Below, piece by piece: positions 48,120-58,653 of a DNA stretch of 64,000 nt. Numbering within the stretch: the first letter of the stretch is position 1; each line of letters opens with the position of its first letter. Below the pieces are notes generated by a model. That model did no database searches and was not told the DNA's origin. It saw nothing but the letters and a program-made list of their open reading frames with translations. The translations under genes and the position numbers were made by a program. Source of the stretch: Eleusine coracana subsp. coracana (lineage: Eukaryota; Streptophyta; Magnoliopsida; Poales; Poaceae); the NCBI GenBank assembly GCA_032690845.1, contig CM064432.1, positions 59,580,071 to 59,644,070 on the forward strand, written 5' to 3'.

Positions 48120-48900
48120 CTCCACCTCTCGTCGTTGCGTCTTCTCAAGTTATGGACCCATCTTCCGACGAAACGAAGATGTACAAGGGCCCAATCACTA
48201 GAGCTCGAGTCCAGGAATTAAAGATGGTTTTGATGCTAAGGAACGACGGTCCAGGATGACGTCCGCGAAGGCCCAAGTAGCCCAAGTCGCGCGACTACCT
48301 CTCCAGCGCACGCCTCTCTACTTCATCCGGCCCTAGATGCCGCGCTCCCCCTATTTAATCAAGGATTGCGCCCTTATAATCTTTGAGTTTTATTTTAAGA
48401 TTAGCTTAGCTATTCATCCGTCTCTCGACGTGAATTCAGAACTCCAACTTCGTGCAAAATACATCAGATTGTTCGCCTCTAATTCTTGCTCGTTCTTCGA
48501 TTGCGCGTAAGAATTGATCCTCGTGATCAGGTTGATCTTGTTTACCGCAAGGTTAATATTCTCCGGAAGTTGGTTCAGCGATTGCATTGGCGTTTCGGGC
48601 TTGTTCGTCGTAGTCAAATCGTGAGGGTCGACATCCACCGAATCAAAGTTATCTACACTCGCCAAAAGATCGGGTACTCTATAACTATCAATTGTGCGTT
48701 GCTTGGATGGTTAGGAACTTGCGCGACCCTCCCCGGTAGTAAAATATTTGTGTTGTTGCGACGAATTGGGGGATTGCTTCCTCGGCTTCACGAGAAATCC
48801 AGAAACGTCAGGAATGATCTGGTTGTCGGACTGCTTTACGTTTCCCTTGTTTGTGTAGGCCGGTCTTAGAAGGCTGTTACGACTGTATACTTGCAGACTT
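48120..48900 (+). mobile_element. Gypsy-type LTR retrotransposon remnant
   Basis: A short frame near 48150 reads MDPSSDETKMYKGPITRARV; GPITRAR is a phrase I associate with grass gypsy coding ends. It is followed by sequence with LTR character (CTATTTAATCAAGGATTGCG near 48350, then a long G/T-rich leader). Ends and target duplication were not found. The 127-codon open frame at 48486 lies inside it and is not a gene. Confidence 0.45.
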
Positions 48901-49079
48901 GCAGTAACAATCGAGATAAACTATGCCACCGATAAACAACAGAATTAGTTGCGGGTTGGTGTGATTACAGAGGACCTCCTCTGATTCCCGACAAGGAGAT
49001 AGGGATGCACACAGACGCAAAAGGAGGGACATAAGACTGTAATAATATCATTGTTCATGAAGAGGTACCACTACCATAG

Positions 49080-49530
49080 ATAACGCAGCAGAACTGGAGT
49101 TCTCTGCCTTATCTTCTTCCTCGAAGGGTTCTCGCCAAGGACGCTAGTATCGGTTGAGAAAATGAATTGGGCGAATAGGGGTGGGTAGGCCTTTCAGTAC
49201 AAGGATCGGGACTCTGACGCCCGGCAGTCCCCTTGGGACAGGTTCAGTGAACCATCTGCTGTTGCGCTCGACATCTTTCTGCTTGGCTTCACTGTCGAAG
49301 GGAAGGGACCTTCCCCTCTTTTCCTGACCCGTTCTGTTGGACGAGGCTTTGAAGTTTCTCAGTGCGATTTTCTCATGCCACAAGGAAAAAGAGTGGAGTG
49401 CTGACATGGGACTTTTGACTAAGGCAAGGGAAATCTGATTATATGATTAGAACAGCGGAGATCCTGTTAGAAACCACGTAGTAATCTGGGTAAGAAAGGC
49501 GTTGCGACAGCGAGAGGTGTCCCCTCTTTC
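49080..49530. other. Possible mitochondrial DNA insert (NUMT)
   Basis: Evenly mixed, purine/pyrimidine-blocky sequence (for example GAAGGGAAGGGACCTTCCCC and GGACGCTAGTATCGGTTGAG) looks like plant mitochondrial intergenic DNA. The minus strand has an open frame at 49144-49407 that I cannot name. This is a style judgement, not a match. Confidence 0.33.
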
Positions 49531-49969
49531 AGTGCGAGCGTGCGTTCGTGTCTGAATCTGAAATTCTGAATGAGTAACCAGCATCCGTGTTGGGCCGGCG
49601 ATAGTTGGGTATGGGTCCACGTAGCCATCACGCCGGCAGGGAGAGGGAGCCCAGCACGCACGTCTCAGCCTCTCAGGCCCAACAGACCGTACACAGGCTC
49701 TGGAATCTGAGCCCACTCCCGGAAATCTCACCCAACTCACCCGCTTACAGCCGGGAGAATGGGAGATGGTGGAGCGAGGCCGCAGCCGGGTCGTGGTCCA
49801 CGTGCAAAGTTATAAACGCATAGCCTAATGCGGATTCGCGTGGCACCACAAGCACAGCTGCACAGCGAGAAGGCTCCCGTGGATTCATTCGTTGATCTGC
49901 CCGCTCCCAACGTGACAACCTGGCTGGGTCCTCGATTGAGCGCACGGGGATCGCAAGTCCGCGCCGGCG

Positions 49970-49971
<2 letters not shown>

Positions 49972-50006
<35 letters not shown>
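49972..50006 (+). repeat. (CT)n microsatellite
   Basis: About 17 uninterrupted CT units. Confidence 0.98.
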
Positions 50007-50008
<2 letters not shown>

Positions 50009-51667
50009 CTCTGCCGCCCACACGCGGTGGTGGATTGCACGGGGCAGCCGCGCCAACGGGCTCTTCGCTCCACCGTTCCGTTGGAGATGGCGCCACGGCC
50101 ACGGCGCGCGTGCCGGCGCCCTCGATCGAGAGACTGCAAAAGGCTGCCCGCCTTACGCCACGCGCGATCGGTCCTCGCGCACTTGTGACTTTTTTTTTCT
50201 TTTTCTACTAGTAGTAGGTTACAGCAGAGCCAGTCACAGTGGCTGGACCACCCCCCCCTCGGTCCTCACCACTGGAATTGCAGCACAGCTCGATGAAACA
50301 TACTCCTAAGCTTCACCTCCTCACGCAGTGGTATATATCCTCGCTGAACTCGCGGTTGCACGGGGCGCATCCGCATGTGCCAAATCATTCGTTTTTTCGC
50401 TGATCGCCATCGTAATGAGACGTTGATTCATTGCGCGTCATGCATGGCCATGCAACAATACCATCAATTGATGATGGTAATATAAAGGTAGCTCCAACAT
50501 GACCATAGAACGAACTAAGCGTCAGTTAAACTTTGGTCCCGTCGCCCCCGCTTTATCACTGACTCCTACTAATAATAATAGCCCAACCTAAAAAAAAACT
50601 TGATCGGTGATTATTAGTGGTGGCACTGATCGGCAATCAGCACCATCATTTTGCGGTGCCTAAAGTGGCCCCACGGACCACGGGGCACAGGCTAGAGATC
50701 GACTAGCCCCTCAAATCTCGCTAATAATCCTCTCACCAAGATGACGAGGATCAAGACATAAGTGTGCCCTAATCAACGCCTTTGCCACTCATGTCCCCGC
50801 TTTACATGACTCATAGCCATTATCCAAATGAAGCGCTAAAGCTAAGCACCCGCGCGCCCGCCTTTTAGCGCTGAACTATCTGCCTATAGTATACTAGGCT
50901 TACACTGTAATGGCCGACAGAGTCACCCATACAAAAATGAGGGATATCACCTGCTAAATAACATGCACGCGACTATGGTGGCTTTACGGGTGCCCTTTTG
51001 CATGTCACTTGGGAATGGTAGCAATGAAATGATGTCCAACCTAAGCATGGGGGGTCCTACTCCCTCTTGTAATTTGGCTGCTTCTTGTGATTTTTCAGTA
51101 GAGTTTAGATCCAACACAAGCGCAGAAGAAAGAGGATATTCTTAGCATACTACTAGCTGCTAAGACAGTACTCCACAATCACCAGTGCAAACATTTCCAA
51201 TTTCTTCATTTGTTTTTGGCTTCTTAATAATCACTTGTACTAGTGCTAATTTTCTGGATGATTATTCTATCTTTAAGCTATTGGGCTCTGATTAGTGCAG
51301 AAGTTAAGTTAAACATGTGAGGCTGTTCTGCATTTTCCCCTGAATGAGGATCTGGATATTCAGTAGTTCTGCTTTGCAAGCAAGGCGCCCAGGCCCGTGT
51401 CTGGTGTTTCCGTCGACACCTCGCTTAGCAACAAACAATGTTTCGTTTTTCGTGAACACGGGTAATGCCACGAGGAGAACCTTTCTGACTCAAGCCGTTG
51501 TAACCTTTCGGCACTCTGTCTCCAAAAGAATTACTAGCCTTGCACAGGGAATAACATAGCATGCGTGCCAACATGTACGTTGTTCCTCGGTGGCAACTTG
51601 AAACGATTGATTTTTTTTAAAAAAGAACTTGAAACGATTTGGAGACTCACATGGGCATACTCCACTT
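50007..51667. other. Gene-free spacer
   Basis: Mixed composition, no supported gene or RNA. Ends in a run of 21 Gs at 51668-51688. Confidence 0.45.
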
Positions 51668-51684
51668 GGGGGGGGGGGGGGGGG

Positions 51685-51830
51685 GGGGATATAGCTTAGT
51701 TGGTAGAGCGGAATTGGATCGTTGCAATTACGGTACGGTAATGATAGTATCTTGTACCTGAATCGATGGCTCACCTTTTCTAAGTAATGGGGAAGAGGAC
51801 TGAAACATGTCAATAAAAGACTCTACTAAG
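51685..51830 (+). pseudogene. trnA-UGC: Plastid trnA-UGC 5' exon and intron start, nuclear copy (NUPT)
   Basis: GGGGATATAGCTTAGTTGGT is the start of plastid tRNA-Ala(UGC) with one change. After two small deletions the text continues into the plastid group II intron (CGGTAATGATAGTATCTTGT, then TTCTAAGTAATGGGGAAGAG). The anticodon-side exon is damaged and the 3' exon is absent, so it is not a working tRNA gene. It ends at 51830, where psbD sequence begins. Confidence 0.88.
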
Positions 51831-51990
51831 GTTCAATGTCCAATTATGAAATTCTTAAAAGAAAAGGATGAATCAAAATATAGGTGCTACGCCAAAACTC
51901 GGTGCAAAGAACCAACCAGATTGTCCCAGTGGATAAACAAGGAATACGAAAACAAAAACTACGATTGGACCAGAGAATGAAATTGCATTA
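51831..51990 (-). pseudogene. psbD: Plastid psbD fragment, nuclear copy (NUPT)
   Basis: Read on the minus strand it gives PYNAISFSGPIVVFVFVF, then VYPLGQSGWFFAPSFGV, then FILFF and FHNWTLN, which is the photosystem II D2 protein. Two stop codons stand where Arg and Gln codons are expected, as C-to-T changes would produce. The upstream side fades out after about 51990-52050. It is joined directly to trnA-UGC sequence in opposite orientation; the two are far apart in plastid genomes. Confidence 0.88.
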
Positions 51991-52522
51991 TAAGGTGCAA
52001 CATTCTTATGAATAGAAGATGAGAGGAAACATATGGCGATGGTTGAAACCATGATGGAAAAGTAGCATGAACTGCCCCGAGGCACCAGAAGAAGAATATC
52101 AAGTTTCTTAGGTTACAAAAACAACAACCACAAAAAAAAAAAAAGAGCCAAGCAAGCACTATCATACACGTATATGTTATGCGGCATAATATATTCAGGC
52201 AGAAACCTTCGGACTCAGACGGCGGTCAGCTTTGATTTTGAAACATGTCTCCCACAACCTTGCATATCTGACGTTTTCCAAGCATAAACAGATTTTTTTT
52301 TCATACATAGTACTAGTGCGATTGTTTTGTAGTTGTATCCAACAGGCACATCTGCAACATTTGTCCACGTATCACGGGGAAATTATTTTTTGTAAAACCT
52401 TAAGAGCCAATTTTGGTTGTTTTCAACGACAGAACTGAAAGGGGCCAATCATCTAGTACATGGTACGGGCGCTGAAGTTGATGCATCGTTTTAGTACTTG
52501 GATTGTGTCAGTCAAATATTTT

Positions 52523-52721
52523 TTTATATTAGGCAAAATTTGCTCGTGGACATTGTATAAATATGATATTTGCTGTTGGATACTATAATAGGTTTCATTT
52601 GATGTTGGACGCTATGTGTAGTTGTCTCTTAGTGTCCAACAACAAATAAAATCTATCTCAGTGTCCAACAACAAATTTAACAACTAAATAGTGTCCAATA
52701 GCAAAATTTTCTTTTATATTA
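52523..52721. mobile_element. Mutator-like MITE relative, short
   Basis: About 200 bp. Left TTATATTAGGCAAAATTTGC then TCGTGGACA; right, reverse complemented, TAATATAAAAGAAAATTTTG then CTATTGGACA. Same end family as 29400-30104. Non-coding. Confidence 0.65.
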
Positions 52722-52746
52722 CTTCCTCTCATCCTTAATATAAATG

Positions 52747-53298
52747 CACAATTTGCTCGTGAACACTATAGAATATTGATATTTGCTAATGGACACTCTT
52801 TAGGTTTAAGTTTGATTGTCAATGGACACTGTTGTATTGTGCCAATTTGGTAATAGACACTCAAGACATTAAAATATGATCTTTCTTGAATATAGGAGAT
52901 AGAGTAATTTGTAAATGACCATATTTCCCTTGCAGCCAGTTTTAGCACATCTGATCATGTAATTATATTTTTTGCTAATTAAATATAATTAACAACATTT
53001 GTGAAAATTATTTTTGATGAAATTGAATTATATTTTTAAACATAATTATTAATGCTTGTAAAAAACAACCAATATTTTAATAATTTTGAAATATTATTAT
53101 TAATGATTGTGAAAAACAATCAATATATTTATGTGATCGGATGTATTAAAATTCAGTGAAGGGTGATATGGTCATTTATAGCGTTCTCTTTCTCCTCTAT
53201 AGTAGAAAACTTATATTTTTAATGTCTCTAGTGTCTATTAGCAAATTGCTACAATTGGTAAAAGCACATTTAAAGAGTGTTCATGAGCAAATATCACC
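52747..53298. mobile_element. Mutator-like MITE relative, second copy
   Basis: Left CACAATTTGCTCGTGAACAC; right, reverse complemented, GGTGATATTTGCTCATGAAC. Related to 29400-30104 in ends and in inner text (GGTCATTTATAG...AATGTCTCTAG). It directly follows the shorter copy. A SINE later inserted at its right edge. Target duplication not resolved. Confidence 0.65.
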
Positions 53299-53305
53299 TA
53301 ATATA

Positions 53306-53633
53306 TAAAGAAAACTCGACCTGCTGGGGATAGAGCCACTCCGACAGCATTTCTTAAGGAGAAGAGCCTCTCACGCAGGTCGAGAAAACCCCCGAACCCT
53401 CTCCCCAATCCTACACAGGAACTCAGCTGGCCGCTGTGAGCTACGACGCGAGTCTTTACCTAGTGCTTTGATTCGGGGAGAGCGAGGAGATTTTTTTTTT
53501 ACATTGTAGTTACCTTATTTCACCACAGTGCACTGCGACAGTGCCGCGCGGGTGCCACGGCTCGAGCCCGGATCGACGGGAGCAGCGCTCCCGGAGCCAG
53601 AGGCTCTGACCGCTCGGGACAACGAGCGTTGGC
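53306..53633 (-). mobile_element. tRNA-derived SINE with 16-bp target duplication
   Basis: A 328-bp GC-rich block flanked by perfect direct repeats AATATCACCTAATATA (53290-53305, 53634-53649). Read on the minus strand it starts with a tRNA-like head: an A-box-like TCCCGAGCGGTCAGAG (about 53603-53620) and a B-box-like GGCTCGAGCC (about 53559-53568), spaced as in tRNA-Leu/Ser. It ends in a short T/A-rich tail (TTTTCTTTA). This is the structure of a plant SINE copied by a LINE. Confidence 0.82.
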
Positions 53634-53649
53634 AATATCACCTAATATA

Positions 53650-54109
53650 AATCACTTTCCTTTATTTTGGGGAACAAACAAAGTAAATCGTTTGTTCAAA
53701 TATCTGTGACAATTATTAGTTCGGTCAGCTCGTGCACCAATATATTTCCCTTTTTCTTTCAGCATCATCGTTGTGAGTTCCAGCCACCAAATAATAATAG
53801 ACTTCAATTGAGAATCAAAACTTGTTCCCTTTCATTTTATCCAGTACGGATACAAAAAGGGGAGAGAAATATATGTCCTATTGCACGTGTACGTCTGTAG
53901 CCGGACGCAGGGATCAGATCAGCCATCAGAAGTTTCGATCAGAAATTTGTTGGATCACTAGATGACTTTTATTCGTTGCGCTCAGGCTAGCTAAGGTCAA
54001 GCAATGAATTGCATTCTTCCAACAAATATGTGCACAAGACTTCTCAGCTATAGCTGATTTATTTTCATCAGTTTTCTTCTCCTGCCAACTCATAGCTTTT
54101 GTCATGTAT
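53650..54109. other. Gene-free spacer
   Basis: AT-rich sequence with no supported gene. Confidence 0.4.
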
Positions 54110-54329
54110 TTCCTCAATCTAAAGTCAGTACAAGTTAAGTTTGACTGGTTTTATAGATAAAATTATTAATATATATACTAAAAAATAATATTGTGAAAGT
54201 TAATTTTATGATGAATCTAATGGTACTAATGTGAGCTCCTAAAAGTTAATACTTTTTTCGATAAATTTAGTCAACATAGTTTGACTTGGATCAAATCTAA
54301 AACGTGAGTTATTTTGAGACGAGGGAGGT
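54110..54329. mobile_element. Stowaway-like MITE, left end worn
   Basis: The right end GTTATTTTGAGACGAGGGAG is the typical Stowaway end in reverse; internal AGTTTGACT/AGTCAAACT pairs face each other. The left tip is diverged. Confidence 0.6.
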
Positions 54330-56015
54330 ACTTGTTTTGTTTCTCACAAGACCTCTTGAGCAAATATTCAGGAGCGCTCAATGAGTTCACCACAATTCTG
54401 GCCGAAATCCAGCAGAAATTACTTCACATGTCTATCGTTATTCAAAGAAAGAAACTCTTTTCATTTTCATTTCAACTGGCGCTACTATTAAACAAGCATG
54501 CCTCCCATCAAAACGAGTAATGCACATAAGCAGTCTGCAGCGATCTAGCTGTTGCAACTTGCTACCACACTGAAGAAAGCAGCAGCGGTATAGCAGCAGG
54601 CAACCAGGCATGGCAGCTAAACCTGCACAAGTGGTAGTATATAATACAAGCCCTATCTGATTCTAAAAAAAAAAATACAAGCCCTATCTATAATACGAGT
54701 AATTCTTTAGCGTGATTAGGTGTCACCAAAGAATCATTTCAGCTACAAGTCTATGATTCTCGTCACATGCGGCTCATCGAGGGAGCAGCTTAACTCTGAC
54801 GAGCAGCCAATGATGCTCGTAATAAACAATGGCGATCCATCGGAGGAATGAAAGGTTGCACGGGCTGCTAGCTGTAGGTAATATATTTAGAAGAGGATAC
54901 TGAACTGATGAACTGACAAATGAGTGAATGAGCATTTTTTTATTTAATCGTGTACATAGTTAAATAACTTGTACACTTGCAGACTCTGCACTTGTACAGC
55001 GCGCTGTACGTGTGCGTGCTGCTTCCAGGAAGCTGCAGTTGATCACTTGATTTGGGGGGCATTGTAGCATCTGCACTGTTTGACAAATTATGCATGCATC
55101 AGGGGGGCTTGAATTAGATCATTTTCTTAAACGGTTATTCAGATCTCACTGAAAAGGATCGTGTTGGAGTTATCGTTGATGACACCGGGTTCAGTGCTTG
55201 CTGGCAGTCGTCAGCACATTTTTCTTTACAAATTATTGCAAGAAGAAAATTACTAATAGATACCGTCTAGGCATTAGCATCCCAGCTGCTTAGCATGTAG
55301 ACAAGCCAAGCGAAGATACACGTATTCCTGCTTCAAGGAAGCACCATTTGCAACTTACCATGTCTGATCCTTGCTAATCTGCACCTCAAATCATTCCAGT
55401 GGCGGCCGTGGACTTTTCCAAGCTCGTAGTAGTTCTCGCGCTGAACTTGTGCTGAGACCTGAACCGGCCTCAGATTCTTCAGTTCAGCAAGGGGGCACGC
55501 GAGATCAACATATGCGATAGATGCGACGGACCGCACGTACGCCCCCGCGAAATCAGTGTACGGCACATCCCGTCAGATCTCCTCGCCCTTTGTCATTTGC
55601 GGGCGCGACACATAGCTCCTAGATTAGCCACTGTGCTCGTACTAATCCTCCCATCCATCGCACCATATCATTGGTTGGAGTTGTTCTGTTATGGATTGAT
55701 TCAATTGTTCATGGCGTGCCATCCACACGTGGAAACCCCGGCTTTCCCTCCTCGAGCTCCGCGCCCGGTGATCCCTTTCCCGCATATATAATCAATCAAA
55801 CAGCTACTGTATTGTACAAAAGAGAGTTTTGTTTTGATTTATTTATTTGACAGTCCAACTCACAGGATTAGTGGATCAACAACTGTGCATGCTTTATTCT
55901 AATCATCATCATCAGCAGCAAGAGGGGAGCGGTTCAAGACAGGGCTGGGCTACCGTACATTGGTTGGCACTCCACTGCTGTTCACGAAGTAAAACTAACA
56001 TGCTGTAATATTTCA
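54330..56015. other. Gene-free spacer
   Basis: No gene supported. A 77-codon minus-strand frame at 55333-55566 has no recognisable family. Confidence 0.4.
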
Positions 56016-56402
56016 TCTAATTTTGGTAATGATCTAAAAAAGTACAAACATCATCCAACATGAGGTAGTACATTGTACGTAGTAGATTCTCATACAAGAA
56101 ATGAGCTGTGTTTGTGGTTAAATCCTTGCATCGAAGAAGATTCAGAACCAGAAAAAAATGAAATGGAATTAGAAAATAGAGTAGTACACTTCTCTCTCAG
56201 TCCATATATATATTTGTCCAAGTCTAATAAATTTTTCTAATTTTGGTAATGATCTAAAAAAGTACAAACATCATCCAACATAAGGTACATTGCAGTAGAT
56301 TCTCATATAAGAAATGATCGAGCTGTGTTTGTGGTTAAATTCTTGCATTGGAAAAGACTCACAGCCAGAAAAAATTGAAATGGAATTAGGAAAATGAAAA
56401 TA
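56016..56402 (+). repeat. Direct duplication upstream of the kinase gene
   Basis: About 165 bp starting CTAATTTTGGTAATGATCTA at 56017 is repeated 220 bases later (56237) with roughly 10-15% difference and small indels. It ends about 220 bases before the kinase ATG, so it lies in the promoter or leader. Confidence 0.88.
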
Positions 56403-56625
56403 GTTAAAGTACATGCCCCTGTAGAAGGTGGCTGCTTTCCCTCCTCTCTTGTTATATGTGGCCTCCAAACCCTCCTCACCTCTCCATTGTTTGGTGCATC
56501 ATTTCCTTGCGCGGTTCGGTCGGCGCCTCTATTCTTAGCCCCCCTTGTTACAGCCTCCTGAACCCAAGGCGCCCGCGGCTGCCCTTGGCCCGTTGGCCGG
56601 TGCCGCCCCCACCCATCAATCCGTC

Positions 56626-57942
56626 ATGGACATCGACCTGGACCGTGCGCGCGCGCTGCGCGTCCTCGGGCGCGGCGCCATGGGCACCGTCTTCCTCGTC
56701 GCCGACGACCCTTCCTCGGCGTACCTGCCATCCCGGTACGCCCTCAAGGTGCTCGACAAGCGCAGCGCCAAGCGCGACGCCGCCCGTCGCGCGCGGTGGG
56801 AGGTCTCCGTGCTGTCGCGCCTGGCCCACCACCCGCACCTCCCCTCCCTCCTCGGGTGCGCCGAGACCGACGACCTCCTGGCGTGGGCCATCCCCTACTG
56901 CCCCGGCGGCGACCTCAACGAGCTGCGCCACGCGCTCCCCGACCGCGTCTTCTCCCCGGCCTCCGTCCGCTTCTACGTCGCCGAGATCGTCTCCGCGCTC
57001 GCCGAGGTCCACGCCGCCGGCATCGTCTACCGCGACCTCAAGCCCGAGAACGTCCTCCTCCGCGCCGACGGCCACGTCACCCTCACCGACTTCGACCTCT
57101 CCCGCCTCCTCCCGCCGCGCCACCACTCCTCCTCCGCATCCACCTCGCCCTCCCCGCCGCCGCCACACCCATTCCGCGGCGGCGGCGAGTACAAGTACAA
57201 CCGCCGCACACGCGCCACCGCGAGGAGCGACTCCGTGGTGGGCCAGGCCTCCAAGCCGCCGGAGCCCTGGTCGTCGTCGTCCTACTCCTCGCCGCGGCAG
57301 CACCTGCAGAACCTGGTGCGCTTCCTCATGCGGAGCGACGGGCCGGGCCGGAAGGCCAAGTCGGCCCGCGTGTCGCCCAAGCCCGCGAGCTTCGGCGGCT
57401 CATCCTCGTCATCATCATCGCCGTGGGGGAAATCGTACTCGTTCGTGGGCACGGAGGAGTACGTGGCGCCGGAGATGGTGCGCGGCGAGGGCCACGGGTT
57501 CGCGGTGGACTGGTGGGCCGTGGGCGTGCTGATCCACGAGATGGCATTCGGCCACTCGCCGTTCAAGGGCCGGGACCGCAAGGACACGTTCCGCAACGTG
57601 CTGCACCGGGAGCTCGAGTTCCCGGTGGACACGCGCCGCCGGATGCCGGAGCTCACCGACCTCGTCGCGCGACTGCTGGAGAAGGACCCCGCCAAGAGGC
57701 TCGGGTTCGCGGGCGGCGCCGACGAGGTCCGGGCGCACCCGTTCTTCGCCGGCGTCGCGTGGGACATGCTCACCGAGCTCTCGCGCCCGCCGTACATCCC
57801 GCCGCCGGCCGACGACGCCGACGCCAGCGCCGGCGAGGGGTTCGACGTCAGGGACCACTTCAAGAACGTTCACCAGGCGCCGCCGCCGCCGGAGGTTGAT
57901 CGGACGTCGAGGAGCTCGGCGGACTTCTCGGCAGAGTTCTAA
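56626..57942 (+). CDS. AGC VIII protein kinase, UNICORN (UCN)-like, intronless
   Basis: 438 residues in one exon. Ser/Thr kinase of the plant AGC VIII group; Arabidopsis UCN restrains planar growth of integuments, and this protein resembles it along the catalytic domain (ALRVLGRGAMGTVFLV, IPYCPGGDLNELRHAL, GIVYRDLKPENVLL). Gly loop at 15-22, Lys41, catalytic Asp137 in YRDLKPEN, DFD instead of DFG at 155-157 (the AGC VIII hallmark), then a Ser/Pro-rich insertion of about 110 residues in the activation segment, and SFVGTEEYVAPEM with APE at 281-283. The C-terminus is short, without a clear PDK1-docking FxxF. The frame is open upstream to 56545 but has no ATG there; 56626 is the first, directly before MDIDLDRARAL. 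The 5' sequence carries a 165-bp duplication and the 3' UTR a 53-bp one. Confidence 0.93.
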   Translation: MDIDLDRARALRVLGRGAMGTVFLVADDPSSAYLPSRYALKVLDKRSAKRDAARRARWEVSVLSRLAHHPHLPSLLGCAETDDLLAWAIPYCPGGDLNELRHALPDRVFSPASVRFYVAEIVSALAEVHAAGIVYRDLKPENVLLRADGHVTLTDFDLSRLLPPRHHSSSASTSPSPPPPHPFRGGGEYKYNRRTRATARSDSVVGQASKPPEPWSSSSYSSPRQHLQNLVRFLMRSDGPGRKAKSARVSPKPASFGGSSSSSSSPWGKSYSFVGTEEYVAPEMVRGEGHGFAVDWWAVGVLIHEMAFGHSPFKGRDRKDTFRNVLHRELEFPVDTRRRMPELTDLVARLLEKDPAKRLGFAGGADEVRAHPFFAGVAWDMLTELSRPPYIPPPADDADASAGEGFDVRDHFKNVHQAPPPPEVDRTSRSSADFSAEF

Positions 57943-57992
57943 AGTTTTGGTTGTTTGGCGGTTTGGACCTCGACCCGTAGATTACTGCTGTA

Positions 57993-58098
57993 TACCGAAA
58001 CAAAGGTAATCAGGGGTGCATGCATGTTGTACATAGATGATGGAGTACCGAAACAAAGGTAATCAGGGGTGCATGCATGTTGTACATAGATGATGGAG
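57993..58098 (+). repeat. Perfect 53-bp tandem duplication in kinase 3' UTR
   Basis: 57993-58045 equals 58046-58098, including GGTGCATGCATGTTGTACAT. It starts 50 bases after the kinase stop. Confidence 0.95.
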
Positions 58099-58397
58099 AA
58101 GGGGGTTGGTGTTGTAAATTTGACGTAGAGGTTGGGGGTGGAGTTGCGCAAACGTTTTCGGAGACTTGGCCCGAGACATTTCTTTTCGTTGTGTATATTC
58201 TTGGCTTGGAAGCGAGGAACATACATATACCCAAGGAAAGGTAACGTGACTTGGAGGATTTTTACACCTTGCCAAAATCTTGTTACAACTACGTATGGTC
58301 GTATGCAATGCTGGATTCTCTAGGATTCTGATGCAAACTAAAGTGCATATGCATAATCTCAAAAAGAAAAAAGTGTATATGCAACTTACAACTAGCT

Positions 58398-58650
58398 CAC
58401 TACGGGAAGCTGGATATTTGCCGAGTGTCTGAGTATTTGTGGAGTGTATTTTCTTGGGTACTCGGTAAAAATATATTTACCGAGTACCAAAATAAAAAAC
58501 ACTCAGTAAAAATTTTGTCGAGTACGCGATAATAAACAATCGACAAAAGTCACTTCACCGATACTTTATTTGGCGAGTATTACACTCGGTAAAAACTTTG
58601 TCAAGTGCTTTACTACCTTTACCTCGGCAAAGGCTGGATTTTCCGTAATG
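58398..58650. mobile_element. Non-autonomous CACTA MITE, TSD GCT
   Basis: 253 bp. Starts CACTACGGGAAG, ends TTTTCCGTAATG, flanked by GCT on both sides (58395-58397, 58651-58653). Subterminal repeats TTTGCCGAGTG and ACTCGGTAAAAA are typical of grass CACTA elements. Confidence 0.9.
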
Positions 58651-58653
58651 GCT

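Noticed and set aside
48486..48869. 127-codon open frame
   Set aside because: Lies inside the LTR-like remnant and resembles no protein.
49828..50211. 127-codon frame rich in Leu-Ser repeats
   Set aside because: Produced by the (CT)n microsatellite.
51685..51830. Functional nuclear tRNA-Ala gene
   Set aside because: The exon has deletions, the 3' half is missing and plastid intron sequence follows; it is a plastid insert.
55333..55566. 77-codon minus-strand frame
   Set aside because: No recognisable family and no supporting exon structure.
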